Source of the DNA: Frankiales bacterium
Lineage (GTDB): Bacteria; Actinomycetota; Actinomycetes; Mycobacteriales; SCTD01
Reading direction: 5' to 3'
DNA: 5,905 bases
Assembly (NCBI GenBank): GCA_025464915.1
Contig: JAODNF010000500.1
Location: forward strand, 1 to 5,905
The position numbers and the translations under genes were made by a program. Within the stretch, counting starts at the first letter, position 1. Every line of letters starts with the position of its first letter. The notes under the pieces are model-generated. The model was not told where the DNA came from and searched no databases. It saw nothing but the letters and a program-made list of their open reading frames with translations. Shown in pieces: positions 1 through 5,547 of the stretch.

Positions 1-1106
1 CGCTGATCACCGCACTGCTCGCGGGGGATCCCGACCGCAGCCTGGAGGCCACCGCGCTCGACGTTCTGCCCGAGCTGCGCGGGGCGTTCTCCCTCGTCTT
101 CATGGACGAGCACACGCTGTACGCCGCGCGCGACGCCCACGGCGTTCGCCCGCTCGTGATCGGTCGCCTCGAGAACGGCTGGGTGGTCGCGAGCGAGACC
201 GCGGCTCTCGACATCGTCGGCGCGACGTTCGTCCGCGAGGTCGAGCCGGGCGAGATGGTGATCGTCGACGAGCACGGGTTCCGCACCAGCCGCTGGGCCG
301 AAGCCACCCCCAAGGGCTGCCTGTTCGAGTACGTCTACCTGGCCCGCCCCGACACCACGATCGCCGGCCGTTCGGTCTACACGACCCGTGTGGAGATCGG
401 CCGCCAGCTGGCCTTCGAGGCCTACGTCGACGCCGACCTGGTCATCCCGGTCCCGGAGTCCGGCACCCCGGCCGCGATCGGCTACGCCGAGCAGTCGGGC
501 ATCCCCTACGGCATGGGCCTGGTGAAGAACGCCTACGTCGGCCGCACGTTCATCCAGCCCTCGCAGACCATCCGCCAGCTCGGCATCCGGCTGAAGCTCA
601 ACCCGCTGCGCGAGGTCATCAAGGGCAAGCGCCTGGTCGTCGTCGACGACTCGATCGTGCGGGGCAACACCCAGCGCGCCCTGATCCGGATGCTGCGCGA
701 GGCCGGCGCAGCCGAGGTGCACGTCCGCATCTCGAGCCCGCCCGTCACCGACCCGTGCTTCTACGGCATCGACTTCGCCAGCAAGGCCGAGCTGATCGCG
801 AGCGGCCTGACGGTCGACGAGATCTGCAGCCACATCGGTGCCGACTCGCTGGCTTTCGTGAGCCTCGACGGCCTCACCAACGCCAGTGCGCAACCGGCCG
901 ACAACCTCTGCCGCGCGTGCTTCACCGGCGACTACCCGATCGCGCTGCCGGAGCAGGATCTCATCGGCAAGCACGTGCTCGAGGGCATCACGGCGACCGT
1001 CAACGGCGAGGCCCTGGCGCACCAGCCGGTGCACAACGGCACCGACCCCGGTCCCGACGCGCTGCTCGGCGGTCAGGGCGCGGCCGACGCGCTCGCCCGC
1101 CCGTGA
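1..1106 (+). CDS. purF: Amidophosphoribosyltransferase, 3' part (5' end outside window)
   Basis: This enzyme makes 5-phosphoribosylamine from PRPP and glutamine, the first committed step of purine synthesis, in the cytoplasm. The reading frame is open from base 3, where it already codes for protein (LITALLA), so the ATG at 102 is internal. The N-terminal part of the glutaminase domain, including the catalytic Cys, is missing; I estimate 130-150 residues are absent. Of the 367 residues present, the first ~95 finish the glutaminase domain and the rest is the phosphoribosyltransferase domain. The PRPP-binding motif VVVDDSIVRGNT lies at 636-671. Four cysteines fit the Fe-S ligands of the Bacillus-type enzyme: CLFEY (codon 318), PCFYG (756) and the pair in CRAC (909 and 918). 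The C-terminus is a Gly/Ala/Pro-rich tail after the conserved core. The stop TGA (1104-1106) overlaps the purM start, indicating an operon. Confidence 0.96.
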   Translation, partial: LITALLAGDPDRSLEATALDVLPELRGAFSLVFMDEHTLYAARDAHGVRPLVIGRLENGWVVASETAALDIVGATFVREVEPGEMVIVDEHGFRTSRWAEATPKGCLFEYVYLARPDTTIAGRSVYTTRVEIGRQLAFEAYVDADLVIPVPESGTPAAIGYAEQSGIPYGMGLVKNAYVGRTFIQPSQTIRQLGIRLKLNPLREVIKGKRLVVVDDSIVRGNTQRALIRMLREAGAAEVHVRISSPPVTDPCFYGIDFASKAELIASGLTVDEICSHIGADSLAFVSLDGLTNASAQPADNLCRACFTGDYPIALPEQDLIGKHVLEGITATVNGEALAHQPVHNGTDPGPDALLGGQGAADALARP

Positions 1107-2140
1107 CCAGCTACGCGGCAGCCGGCGTCGACATCGAGGCCGGCGACCGCGCCGTCGAGCTCATGAAGGACAAGCTCAAGCGCGCCACCCGTCCTGAGGT
1201 CGTGGGCGGCCTCGGCGGGTTCGCCGGCCTGTTCCGGATGGACCTGAAGAAGTACCGCGAGCCGCTGCTCGCCAGCTCGACCGACGGCGTCGGGACCAAG
1301 CTCGCGATCGCGCAGGCCATGGACAAGCACGACACCGTGGGCGAGGACCTGGTCGGCATGGTCGTCGACGACCTGGTCGTCTGCGGCGCCGAGCCGCTGT
1401 TCATGCAGGACTACATCGCCGTCGGCCGGGTCGTCCCGGAGCGGGTCGCCGAGATCGTCGGGGGCATCGCGGTCGGCTGCGAGAAGGCCGGCTGCGCCCT
1501 CGTCGGCGGCGAGACCGCGGAGCACCCCGGCATGATGGCCGACGACCACTACGACATCGCCGGCACCGGCGTCGGCATCGTCGAGGCCGATGCGGTGCTC
1601 GGGGCCGACCGGGTCCAGGAGGGCGACGTGGTCATCGCGATGGAGTCCAGCGGCGTCCACTCGAACGGGTTCAGCCTGGTCCGGCACGTGCTGCTGAACG
1701 GCGCCCGGATGCGCCTCGACGCCCATGTCGACGAGCTCGGCACCTCGCTGGGGGAGGCCCTGCTCACCCCCACCAAGATCTATGCCAAGGACTGCCTCGC
1801 GATCATCGCGGAGACCGACGTCCACGCGTTCAGCCACGTGACCGGCGGCGGGCTCGCGGCGAACCTGGCCCGAGTGCTCCCGGAGCACCTGTCGGCGCGG
1901 CTGCAGCGAGGCTCGTGGACCCCGCCGCCGATCTTCGACCTCGTGCGGGCCAAGGGCCGGGTCGAGCAGGCCGAGATGGAGCGGACGTTCAACATGGGCG
2001 TCGGCATGGTGGCGATCGTGCCGCCGGCCGACGTCGACCGCACGATGGCGCTGCTCAAGGCGCGGCACGTCGAGAGCTGGGTGCTGGGCGAGCTGGTCGC
2101 GGGCGACGGCTCAGCGGTCCTGGACGGCTCGCACAGCTAG
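1103..2140 (+). CDS. purM: Phosphoribosylformylglycinamidine cyclo-ligase (AIR synthetase)
   Basis: PurM closes the imidazole ring, converting FGAM plus ATP to AIR in the fifth step of IMP synthesis. I chose the GTG at 1103 because it gives 345 residues, the same length as the E. coli enzyme, and overlaps the purF stop in the sequence GTGA, a typical coupled start. Longer readings upstream would only run through purF out of frame. Family motifs in order are SSTDGVGTK (58-66), a nearly invariant GAEPLF (95-100), GGETAEHPGM (135-144), SSGVHSNGFSLVR (182-194), LTPTKIY (221-227), HVTGGGLAANLARVLP (245-260) and FNMGVGM (296-302). The N-terminal ATP-binding AIRS half and the C-terminal AIRS_C half are both complete. 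No separate promoter or Shine-Dalgarno is evident, so translation probably depends on ribosomes finishing purF. It is followed by a hairpin at 2151-2178. Confidence 0.97.
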   Translation: MTSYAAAGVDIEAGDRAVELMKDKLKRATRPEVVGGLGGFAGLFRMDLKKYREPLLASSTDGVGTKLAIAQAMDKHDTVGEDLVGMVVDDLVVCGAEPLFMQDYIAVGRVVPERVAEIVGGIAVGCEKAGCALVGGETAEHPGMMADDHYDIAGTGVGIVEADAVLGADRVQEGDVVIAMESSGVHSNGFSLVRHVLLNGARMRLDAHVDELGTSLGEALLTPTKIYAKDCLAIIAETDVHAFSHVTGGGLAANLARVLPEHLSARLQRGSWTPPPIFDLVRAKGRVEQAEMERTFNMGVGMVAIVPPADVDRTMALLKARHVESWVLGELVAGDGSAVLDGSHS

Positions 2141-2150
2141 CGGGCACGCG

Positions 2151-2178
2151 AGAGGACGGCCCCTCGGGGCCGCCCTCT
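2151..2178. terminator. GC-rich hairpin between convergent purM and DUF3073 gene
   Basis: The arms AGAGGACGGCCC (2151-2162) and GGGCCGCCCTCT (2167-2178) pair over 12 positions with a single A-C mismatch around a CTCG loop. It begins 10 bases after the purM stop and ends 21 bases before the DUF3073 stop on the other strand, so it could end transcription from both sides. There is no T-run on either side, so a classical intrinsic terminator is not proven; tail-less hairpins are common at gene ends in high-GC actinobacteria. Confidence 0.65.
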
Positions 2179-2199
2179 GGTGACGATCGGCGAAGGACG

Positions 2200-2382
2200 T
2201 CAGTCCTCGTCGTCGTCCTCGTCCTCGTCGTCGGACTCGTCGTCCGTCGCACGTGTCGACAGGCCGCCTCCGGTGTCCGCGGCGAGCTCACGCCGAAGTG
2301 CATCCGGGTCCAGCGACCCGGTGCTGTACTTCAGCTCGCGCGCGACCTTCGTCTGCTTGGCCTTGGCACGGCCGCGCCCCAT
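2200..2382 (-). CDS. DUF3073 family small protein
   Basis: This is a 60-residue protein of the actinobacterial family DUF3073; its function is not known. The start is the ATG at 2382-2380, giving the family-typical beginning MGRGRAKAKQTKVARELKYS. A Shine-Dalgarno GAGGGGG lies 7 bases upstream (plus-strand 2390-2396). A longer in-frame reading to 2475 is not supported, since its extra residues are not family-like. The protein is strongly polar: residues 1-18 are rich in Lys/Arg, the middle holds the conserved SLDPDALRREL segment (23-33), and the last 14 residues (47-60) are Asp/Glu apart from one Ser. That tail is probably disordered. There is no signal peptide or membrane segment. The gene is tail to tail with purM and divergent from the secreted-protein gene. 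In Streptomyces a DUF3073 gene sits at the same place after purM, as far as I recall. Confidence 0.9.
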   Translation of the reverse strand: MGRGRAKAKQTKVARELKYSTGSLDPDALRRELAADTGGGLSTRATDDESDDEDEDDDED

Positions 2383-2406
2383 GGCTCGACCCCCTCGATG
2401 AGTACC

Positions 2407-2427
2407 GGTTCGTGAGAACCCACTATA
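2407..2427 (-). promoter_or_regulatory. Possible promoter -10 and overlapping inverted repeat for the DUF3073 gene
   Basis: On the minus strand TATAGT (plus-strand 2422-2427) is a good match to a vegetative -10 box and would start transcription near 2415, about 33 bases before the ATG. No convincing -35 is present; TGTGAA at 16 bases' spacing is the nearest. Immediately downstream is a perfect inverted repeat, GGTTC-GTGA-GAACC (2407-2420), that would straddle the start site, a position suited to an operator. It is not a LexA box, which has the half-sites in the opposite order. This is inference from sequence alone. Confidence 0.3.
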
Positions 2428-2519
2428 TGCGGTGCGCAGGCTGTTCACACGGGGGTCCCGGCAGGAGAGCGCCAAGTCTTGTCGAACTGACCTGTATCCA
2501 GCCTGTCAGGAGCCTTCTC

Positions 2520-2963
2520 GTGAACCCTCGCCTGCTCGCCGTCGCCACCCTCGTGGGTCTCGTCGGCGCCCTTCCCGCGATGCCGGCTGACGCCGCCAAG
2601 AAGCCGAAGCCGAAACCCATCCACGGCAGCTTCGACGCCACAGCCACCCCGGACCCGACCTCGGACACCCCGGAGGTCGGCAAGGGCAAGTGCGCGCCGA
2701 CCACCCCCACCGCCCGCGTGACGCACGCGTTCACGGTGCCCGCCGCGGGGACCCTGAGCGTCCAGCTCAACAACAAGCTCGACTGGAGCGGGGACATCCG
2801 CGACACGGACGGGACCGTCGAGACCGACACCGATGGCGACCTGCCCACCACGCCCGAGGCGATGGAGATCACCTTCAAGAAGCGGACGCCCGTCGTCATC
2901 GGTGCCTGCAGCTTCACGGGCGAGCCGTCGATCACGGTCACCTACACCTTCACCTACAAGTAA
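2520..2963 (+). CDS. Small exported protein of unknown function
   Basis: This encodes 147 residues from the GTG at 2520, preceded by AGGAG (2508-2512) at 7 bases' spacing. That start gives a clean Sec signal peptide: a short NPR n-region, hydrophobic residues 5-21, and a likely cleavage after ADA (residue 25) or one residue later. An in-frame extension upstream to 2253 would bury the signal and run through the DUF3073 gene, so I reject it. The mature protein (~122 residues) starts with a basic Lys-Pro stretch (KKPKPKP, 27-33), has two cysteines (58 and 130) that could form a disulfide, an acidic Asp/Thr/Gly region (95-107), and ends in alternating residues suggesting beta strands. The segment AGTLSVQL followed by a D-x-D-G turn recalls bacterial pre-peptidase C-terminal (PPC-like) beta domains, but I cannot assign it firmly. 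It is divergent from DUF3073 and converges on vdh with 42 bases between stops. Its genomic setting gives no obvious link to purine or amino acid metabolism. Confidence 0.82.
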   Translation: MNPRLLAVATLVGLVGALPAMPADAAKKPKPKPIHGSFDATATPDPTSDTPEVGKGKCAPTTPTARVTHAFTVPAAGTLSVQLNNKLDWSGDIRDTDGTVETDTDGDLPTTPEAMEITFKKRTPVVIGACSFTGEPSITVTYTFTYK

Positions 2964-3005
2964 CCCGCACCCCAGCAGTCCGGCGAGGCGAAGGGCGGGC
3001 CCTCG

Positions 3006-4079
3006 TCAGCGCAGCAGGATGGTCCGGAGCCGGCCCACGTCGGCCATCCGGCGCTCCGCGAGCCGGTCCGCCGCGACGGCCGGCGGCACGCCCTCGGCGT
3101 CGGCGAGCCGGAAGACCTCGAGTGTCGTGTCGAAGATCTTGGACGCCTTGGCCTTGGCGCGCTCGAAGCTGAAGCCCTCGATCTCGTCCGCGACCTGGAT
3201 GAGGCCGCCCGCGTTCGCGACGTAGTCGGGGCTGTAGAGAACGCCGTTGTCGGCCAGCACCTTCTCGATGCCCGGGTGCGCCAGCTGGTTGTTGGCCGCT
3301 CCGCAGACGATGCGGGCCGTGAGCGCCGGCATCAGGTCGTCGGTCAGCGAGCCGCCCAGTGCGCAGGGGGCGTAGACGTCCATGTCCATCAACGGCAGCT
3401 CGGCGACGCCCACGGCCCGCGCCCCGAGGGCCACCGCCCGCTCGACGGCAGCCGGGTTCACGTCGGCCACGACGACGGTCGCGCCGTCCTCGACGAGGTG
3501 CTCGACGAGGTGGAAGCCGACCTTGCCGACGCCCTCGACAGCCACCGTGCGGCCTGCGAGCGAGGCGGCCCCGTAGGCGACCTGCGCAGCGGCGCGCATC
3601 GACTGGAAGACGCCGTACGCCGTGAGGACCGCGCTGTCGCCGGCACCGCCGTGCTCGGGGGACCGGCCGGTGACGAAGCGCGACTCCTTGGCGATGACGT
3701 CCATGTCCTGCACGAACGTGCCGACGTCGCAGGCCGTGTAGTAGCGGCAGCCGAGCGACTCCACCATCCGGCCGTAGGCGCGCAGCAGCGGCTCGGTCTT
3801 CATCGTCGCCGGGTCGCCGAGGATGACGGCCTTGCCACCCCCGAGGTCGACGCCGGAGCACGCCGCCTTGTAGGCCATCGCCTTCGAGAGCTTGAGCACG
3901 TCGGTGAGGGCGGCGGCCTCGTCGACGTACGGGTAGAAGCGGGTGCCACCGAGGGCCGGCCCGAGCGCCGTGGAGTAGATCGCGATGATGGCCCGGAGTC
4001 CCGACTGCGGGTCCTGGCAGAACACGACCTGCTCGTGCCCTGCGTCGGCCAGGTGGTCGGTGCGGTCGAAGACGCCCAC
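3006..4079 (-). CDS. vdh: NAD-dependent valine/leucine dehydrogenase (Glu/Leu/Phe/Val dehydrogenase family)
   Basis: The enzyme reversibly deaminates branched-chain amino acids, for example valine to 2-oxoisovalerate plus ammonium and NADH; in Streptomyces this feeds branched-chain acyl-CoA precursors. The 357 residues start at a GTG (4079-4077), with AAGGAG (plus-strand 4089-4094) 9 bases upstream. Residues 40-50 hold the family motif GPALGGTRFYP. The active-site lysines fall in MAYKAA (Lys71) and GGGKAVI (Lys83), and the catalytic Asp in TACDVGT (Asp118). The NAD fold has GVGKVG (183-188) and an acidic residue at the end of the second strand (Asp206), which favours NAD over NADP. CGAANNQLAHPG (259-270) and SPDYVANAGG (283-292) are also typical. 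The match to Streptomyces valine dehydrogenase is close throughout, including length (~360). Valine versus leucine preference cannot be read from sequence. The gene is divergent from the 4193-5029 gene and stands alone in its direction. Confidence 0.93.
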   Translation of the reverse strand: MGVFDRTDHLADAGHEQVVFCQDPQSGLRAIIAIYSTALGPALGGTRFYPYVDEAAALTDVLKLSKAMAYKAACSGVDLGGGKAVILGDPATMKTEPLLRAYGRMVESLGCRYYTACDVGTFVQDMDVIAKESRFVTGRSPEHGGAGDSAVLTAYGVFQSMRAAAQVAYGAASLAGRTVAVEGVGKVGFHLVEHLVEDGATVVVADVNPAAVERAVALGARAVGVAELPLMDMDVYAPCALGGSLTDDLMPALTARIVCGAANNQLAHPGIEKVLADNGVLYSPDYVANAGGLIQVADEIEGFSFERAKAKASKIFDTTLEVFRLADAEGVPPAVAADRLAERRMADVGRLRTILLR

Positions 4080-4192
4080 GAGACAGCTCTCCTTGCTCGG
4101 TGCCGGCGCTTGTGGCGCGGTGGCGGTTGGTCCGGGGAGGTGTGCCCGGCTGCCTTGCAGGCTATCGGCTCACGTCGTGCCAGGATGAGCGA
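4080..4192. promoter_or_regulatory. Shared divergent control region between vdh and the 4193 gene
   Basis: This 113-base gap must carry the start signals of both genes. I see both Shine-Dalgarno sites (AAGGAG for vdh at 4089-4094 read on the minus strand; AGGA at 4182-4185 for the plus-strand gene). An AT-richer spot, CTATCGG (4162-4168), could be a -10 for the plus strand, but no -35 fits at normal spacing. A small imperfect dyad GCCT-TGC-AGGC (4152-4162) is next to it. A 14-base sequence at 4108-4121 recurs upstream of tRNA-Glu. No operator is recognised with confidence. Confidence 0.35.
4108..4121. repeat. 14-base direct repeat, copy 1 (upstream of vdh)
   Basis: GCTTGTGGCGCGGT here is identical to 5864-5877 and in the same orientation. 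This copy lies 29-42 bases upstream of the vdh start codon. In DNA of this GC content about one 14-base match per window of this size is expected by chance, so the identity alone is weak evidence; the position in two upstream regions is what makes it notable. Confidence 0.5.
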
Positions 4193-5029
4193 GTGACCTT
4201 CGTGGCCAGCCTCCGGGTGTACGAGCCGCTGGCTGGGTTCGACGGGGCGGAGCGCGAGCACTGGGAGCGGTACGCCGAGGACGGCATGCACTTCGGTACG
4301 TCGGCGGGGACCGCTCTCGAGCGGGCCGCGGGTCTCGCGGCCGCGGTCAACCGGAGCCTGCCGCAGACCGGTGAGCACGCCTTCGTCCTCGACGTCGACG
4401 GCGTCACCCTGGTCTGCCCGTGGCGGACCGGGATGCGGGCGCAGGAGGCGCTGCTCGACTTCTGCGCGGACCTGCCGGACGTGCTCTCCGACGCCTTCGC
4501 CCCGGCCGCTCTGCTGGAGCGGGCCGAGGTCGAGCTCGACCGCTGGCGGGCCGAGTCGGGTGGCACGGTCAGCCACATCCGCACCTGCACCTGGCAGGTG
4601 CCGTTGCGCTGGTTCGTCCTCGTCGACCCGGAGGAGCGCGAGGTCTCCCTGGGTGAGGCGGGTACGGGGACGCTGCGCCGCACCGGCCGCCAGCTCGTCT
4701 ACCGGACGCCGATGAGCCGAGCCCGGCGCCGCGCGGCCCGGGCGCTGGCCGTCGTCCGCAGCGCCGTCGGCGACCCGTCGGTGTCGGAGGGGATCGAGGA
4801 CCTCGGCCGCTGGCTCGAGGAGTTCCACCCGCGGTCGCTCGTCGAGCTGGACTACGGCGACCTGGTGCACCTGCTCGACGACGCCGAGCTCAGCCAGGAC
4901 GAGTCGGCTCGCGACATGCAGCACGCCCTGCAGCGACTGGCCGACGGCGAAGGGGACGAGGCCGCGGCAGCGTACGCGCTCATGAGCGCACGGATGAAGG
5001 CCCTCCAGTCGGTCGAGAGCGCCAACTAA
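4193..5029 (+). CDS. Conserved actinobacterial protein of unknown function next to bldC
   Basis: I do not recognise a named function. The start is the GTG at 4193, with AGGA (4182-4185) 7 bases upstream; it gives VTFVASLRVYEPL, which looks like the true conserved N-terminus, whereas the extension to 4100 has no family character. An ATG at 4185 opens a three-codon reading frame whose TGA overlaps this GTG. The product is 278 residues with no signal peptide, membrane segment or known catalytic signature. Visible parts are an aromatic/charged N-terminus (10-35), a strand-like FVLDVDGVTLVCPWRTG (64-80), a motif HIRTCTWQVPLRWFVLV (128-144) with the conserved feel of a folded core, a basic patch SRARRRAARA (175-184), and an acidic helical C-terminus containing LVELDYGDLVHLLDD (216-230) and a long Ala/Glu-rich helix (235-270). 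A gene of unknown function occupies the same place between vdh and bldC in Streptomyces, as far as I recall. Being upstream of bldC on the same strand, it could share transcripts with it. Confidence 0.85.
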   Translation: MTFVASLRVYEPLAGFDGAEREHWERYAEDGMHFGTSAGTALERAAGLAAAVNRSLPQTGEHAFVLDVDGVTLVCPWRTGMRAQEALLDFCADLPDVLSDAFAPAALLERAEVELDRWRAESGGTVSHIRTCTWQVPLRWFVLVDPEEREVSLGEAGTGTLRRTGRQLVYRTPMSRARRRAARALAVVRSAVGDPSVSEGIEDLGRWLEEFHPRSLVELDYGDLVHLLDDAELSQDESARDMQHALQRLADGEGDEAAAAYALMSARMKALQSVESAN

Positions 5030-5181
5030 CGCCCGTACCGGGACATCCCACCACCTTCTGTGACTAGTCCCAAGATGGCCCGTTCTCGCCATAGGCGGAC
5101 AAGGGGGGCATCGGGCACCGTTCTCAGTGGAGCGGCGAGCAAGCCCGCTCGACCAGCGCTCCGCCGAGAGGAACCGAACCG
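5030..5181 (+). promoter_or_regulatory. bldC upstream region and leader with several dyads
   Basis: This 152-base gap precedes bldC. Near its start are two short palindromes, GGGA-CA-TCCC (5040-5049) and GACTAGTC (5062-5069); the latter contains CTAG, a rare tetramer in bacteria. Possible -10 boxes are CAAGAT (5071-5076) and CATAGG (5090-5095), neither with a good -35. Closer to the gene, GAGCGG (5130-5135) pairs perfectly with CCGCTC (5145-5150), while the overlapping GGAGCG (5129-5134) pairs with CGCTCC (5157-5162), so two mutually exclusive hairpins can form just before the ribosome site GAGAGGAA (5166-5173). Whether this is regulatory is inference. Confidence 0.4.
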
Positions 5182-5385
5182 ATGAGCACCCGTACCCCTG
5201 AGGCCGAGGCCCTTCTCACCCCCGCCGAGGTCGCTTCGATGTTCCGTGTCGACCCGAAGACGGTCACGCGCTGGGCGAAGAGCGGCAAGCTGACATCGAT
5301 CCGCACCCTCGGTGGCCACCGCCGCTACCGCGAGGCCGAGGTCCGCGCCCTGCTCGCCGGCATCCCGCAGCCCCGCAACAGCTGA
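5182..5385 (+). CDS. bldC: BldC, MerR-like DNA-binding developmental regulator
   Basis: This is a 67-residue protein almost identical in its core to Streptomyces BldC (68 residues). It consists of a single winged helix-turn-helix: LLTPAEVASMFRVDP and KTVTRWAKSGKL (11-37) form the helix-turn-helix, and SIRTLGGHRRYR (39-50) the wing. It lacks the dimerisation and effector domains of classical MerR proteins. Streptomyces BldC binds DNA as head-to-tail oligomers on direct repeats and controls the timing of sporulation genes. The ATG at 5182 is preceded by GAGAGGAA with 9 bases between GGA and ATG. Only the first ~10 residues and the last five (QPRNS) look different from the Streptomyces protein. 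It follows the unknown gene by 152 bases and is followed by hairpins and then a convergent tRNA cluster. If the host does not sporulate, its targets must differ. Confidence 0.95.
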   Translation: MSTRTPEAEALLTPAEVASMFRVDPKTVTRWAKSGKLTSIRTLGGHRRYREAEVRALLAGIPQPRNS

Positions 5386-5389
5386 GTCC

Positions 5390-5407
5390 CGCGCGCAGCC
5401 ACGCGCG
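5390..5407 (+). terminator. Short GC hairpin right after bldC
   Basis: CGCGCG (5390-5395) pairs with CGCGCG (5402-5407) around the loop CAGCCA, five bases after the bldC stop. There is no T-run. It may contribute to termination or 3' end protection, but alternating CG is self-complementary by nature, so confidence is low. Confidence 0.3.
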
Positions 5408-5480
5408 CCCAGCCCCCTGATCCGAGCTGGCACCATCCCCTGGCATGCCCAGAGCCCGAGGCAACCCGGGCCAGCGACTT

Positions 5481-5513
5481 CGGCGCCGCACCCGCACTGC
5501 AGGTGCGGCGCCG
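5481..5513. terminator. Perfect 12-bp hairpin downstream of bldC
   Basis: CGGCGCCGCACC (5481-5492) and GGTGCGGCGCCG (5502-5513) are perfect reverse complements around a 9-base loop. An alternative inner pairing of CGCAC (5493-5497) with GTGCG (5503-5507) competes with it. It stands 95 bases after the bldC stop with no T-run on the plus strand. It could be a tail-less terminator or an RNA-stabilising 3' structure for bldC. Confidence 0.5.
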
Positions 5514-5547
5514 CTGCTGTGCGGGGGCCGGAGGGCCGGTACGGCGA

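Noticed and set aside
1073..2068. Minus-strand open frame of 331 codons opposite purM
   Set aside because: PurM is unambiguous on the plus strand; the reverse frame is His/Asp/Arg/Ala-rich shadow coding.
2201..2245. Microsatellite-like triplet run as an independent repeat
   Set aside because: It is fully explained as the codons of the acidic tail of the DUF3073 protein.
2407..2420. SOS (LexA) box
   Set aside because: Actinobacterial LexA sites read GAAC-N4-GTTC; this repeat has GTTC-N4-GAAC, the reverse arrangement.
2984..3005. Possible terminator between the secreted-protein gene and vdh (CGAGG at 2984-2988 with CCTCG at 3001-3005)
   Set aside because: The stem is only 5 bp with a 12-base loop and no T-run, weaker than the other hairpins here.
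3276..4196. Plus-strand open frame of 306 codons opposite vdh
   Set aside because: It is the antisense of a confidently identified dehydrogenase, with Arg/Val/Asp/Gly-rich composition and no recognisable domain.
3800..5092. Long minus-strand open frame of 430 codons opposite the 4193-5029 gene and part of vdh
   Set aside because: It overlaps two well-supported genes and its translation is low-complexity Arg/Ala/Gly/Pro/His with no family motifs, as expected of antisense frames in high-GC DNA.
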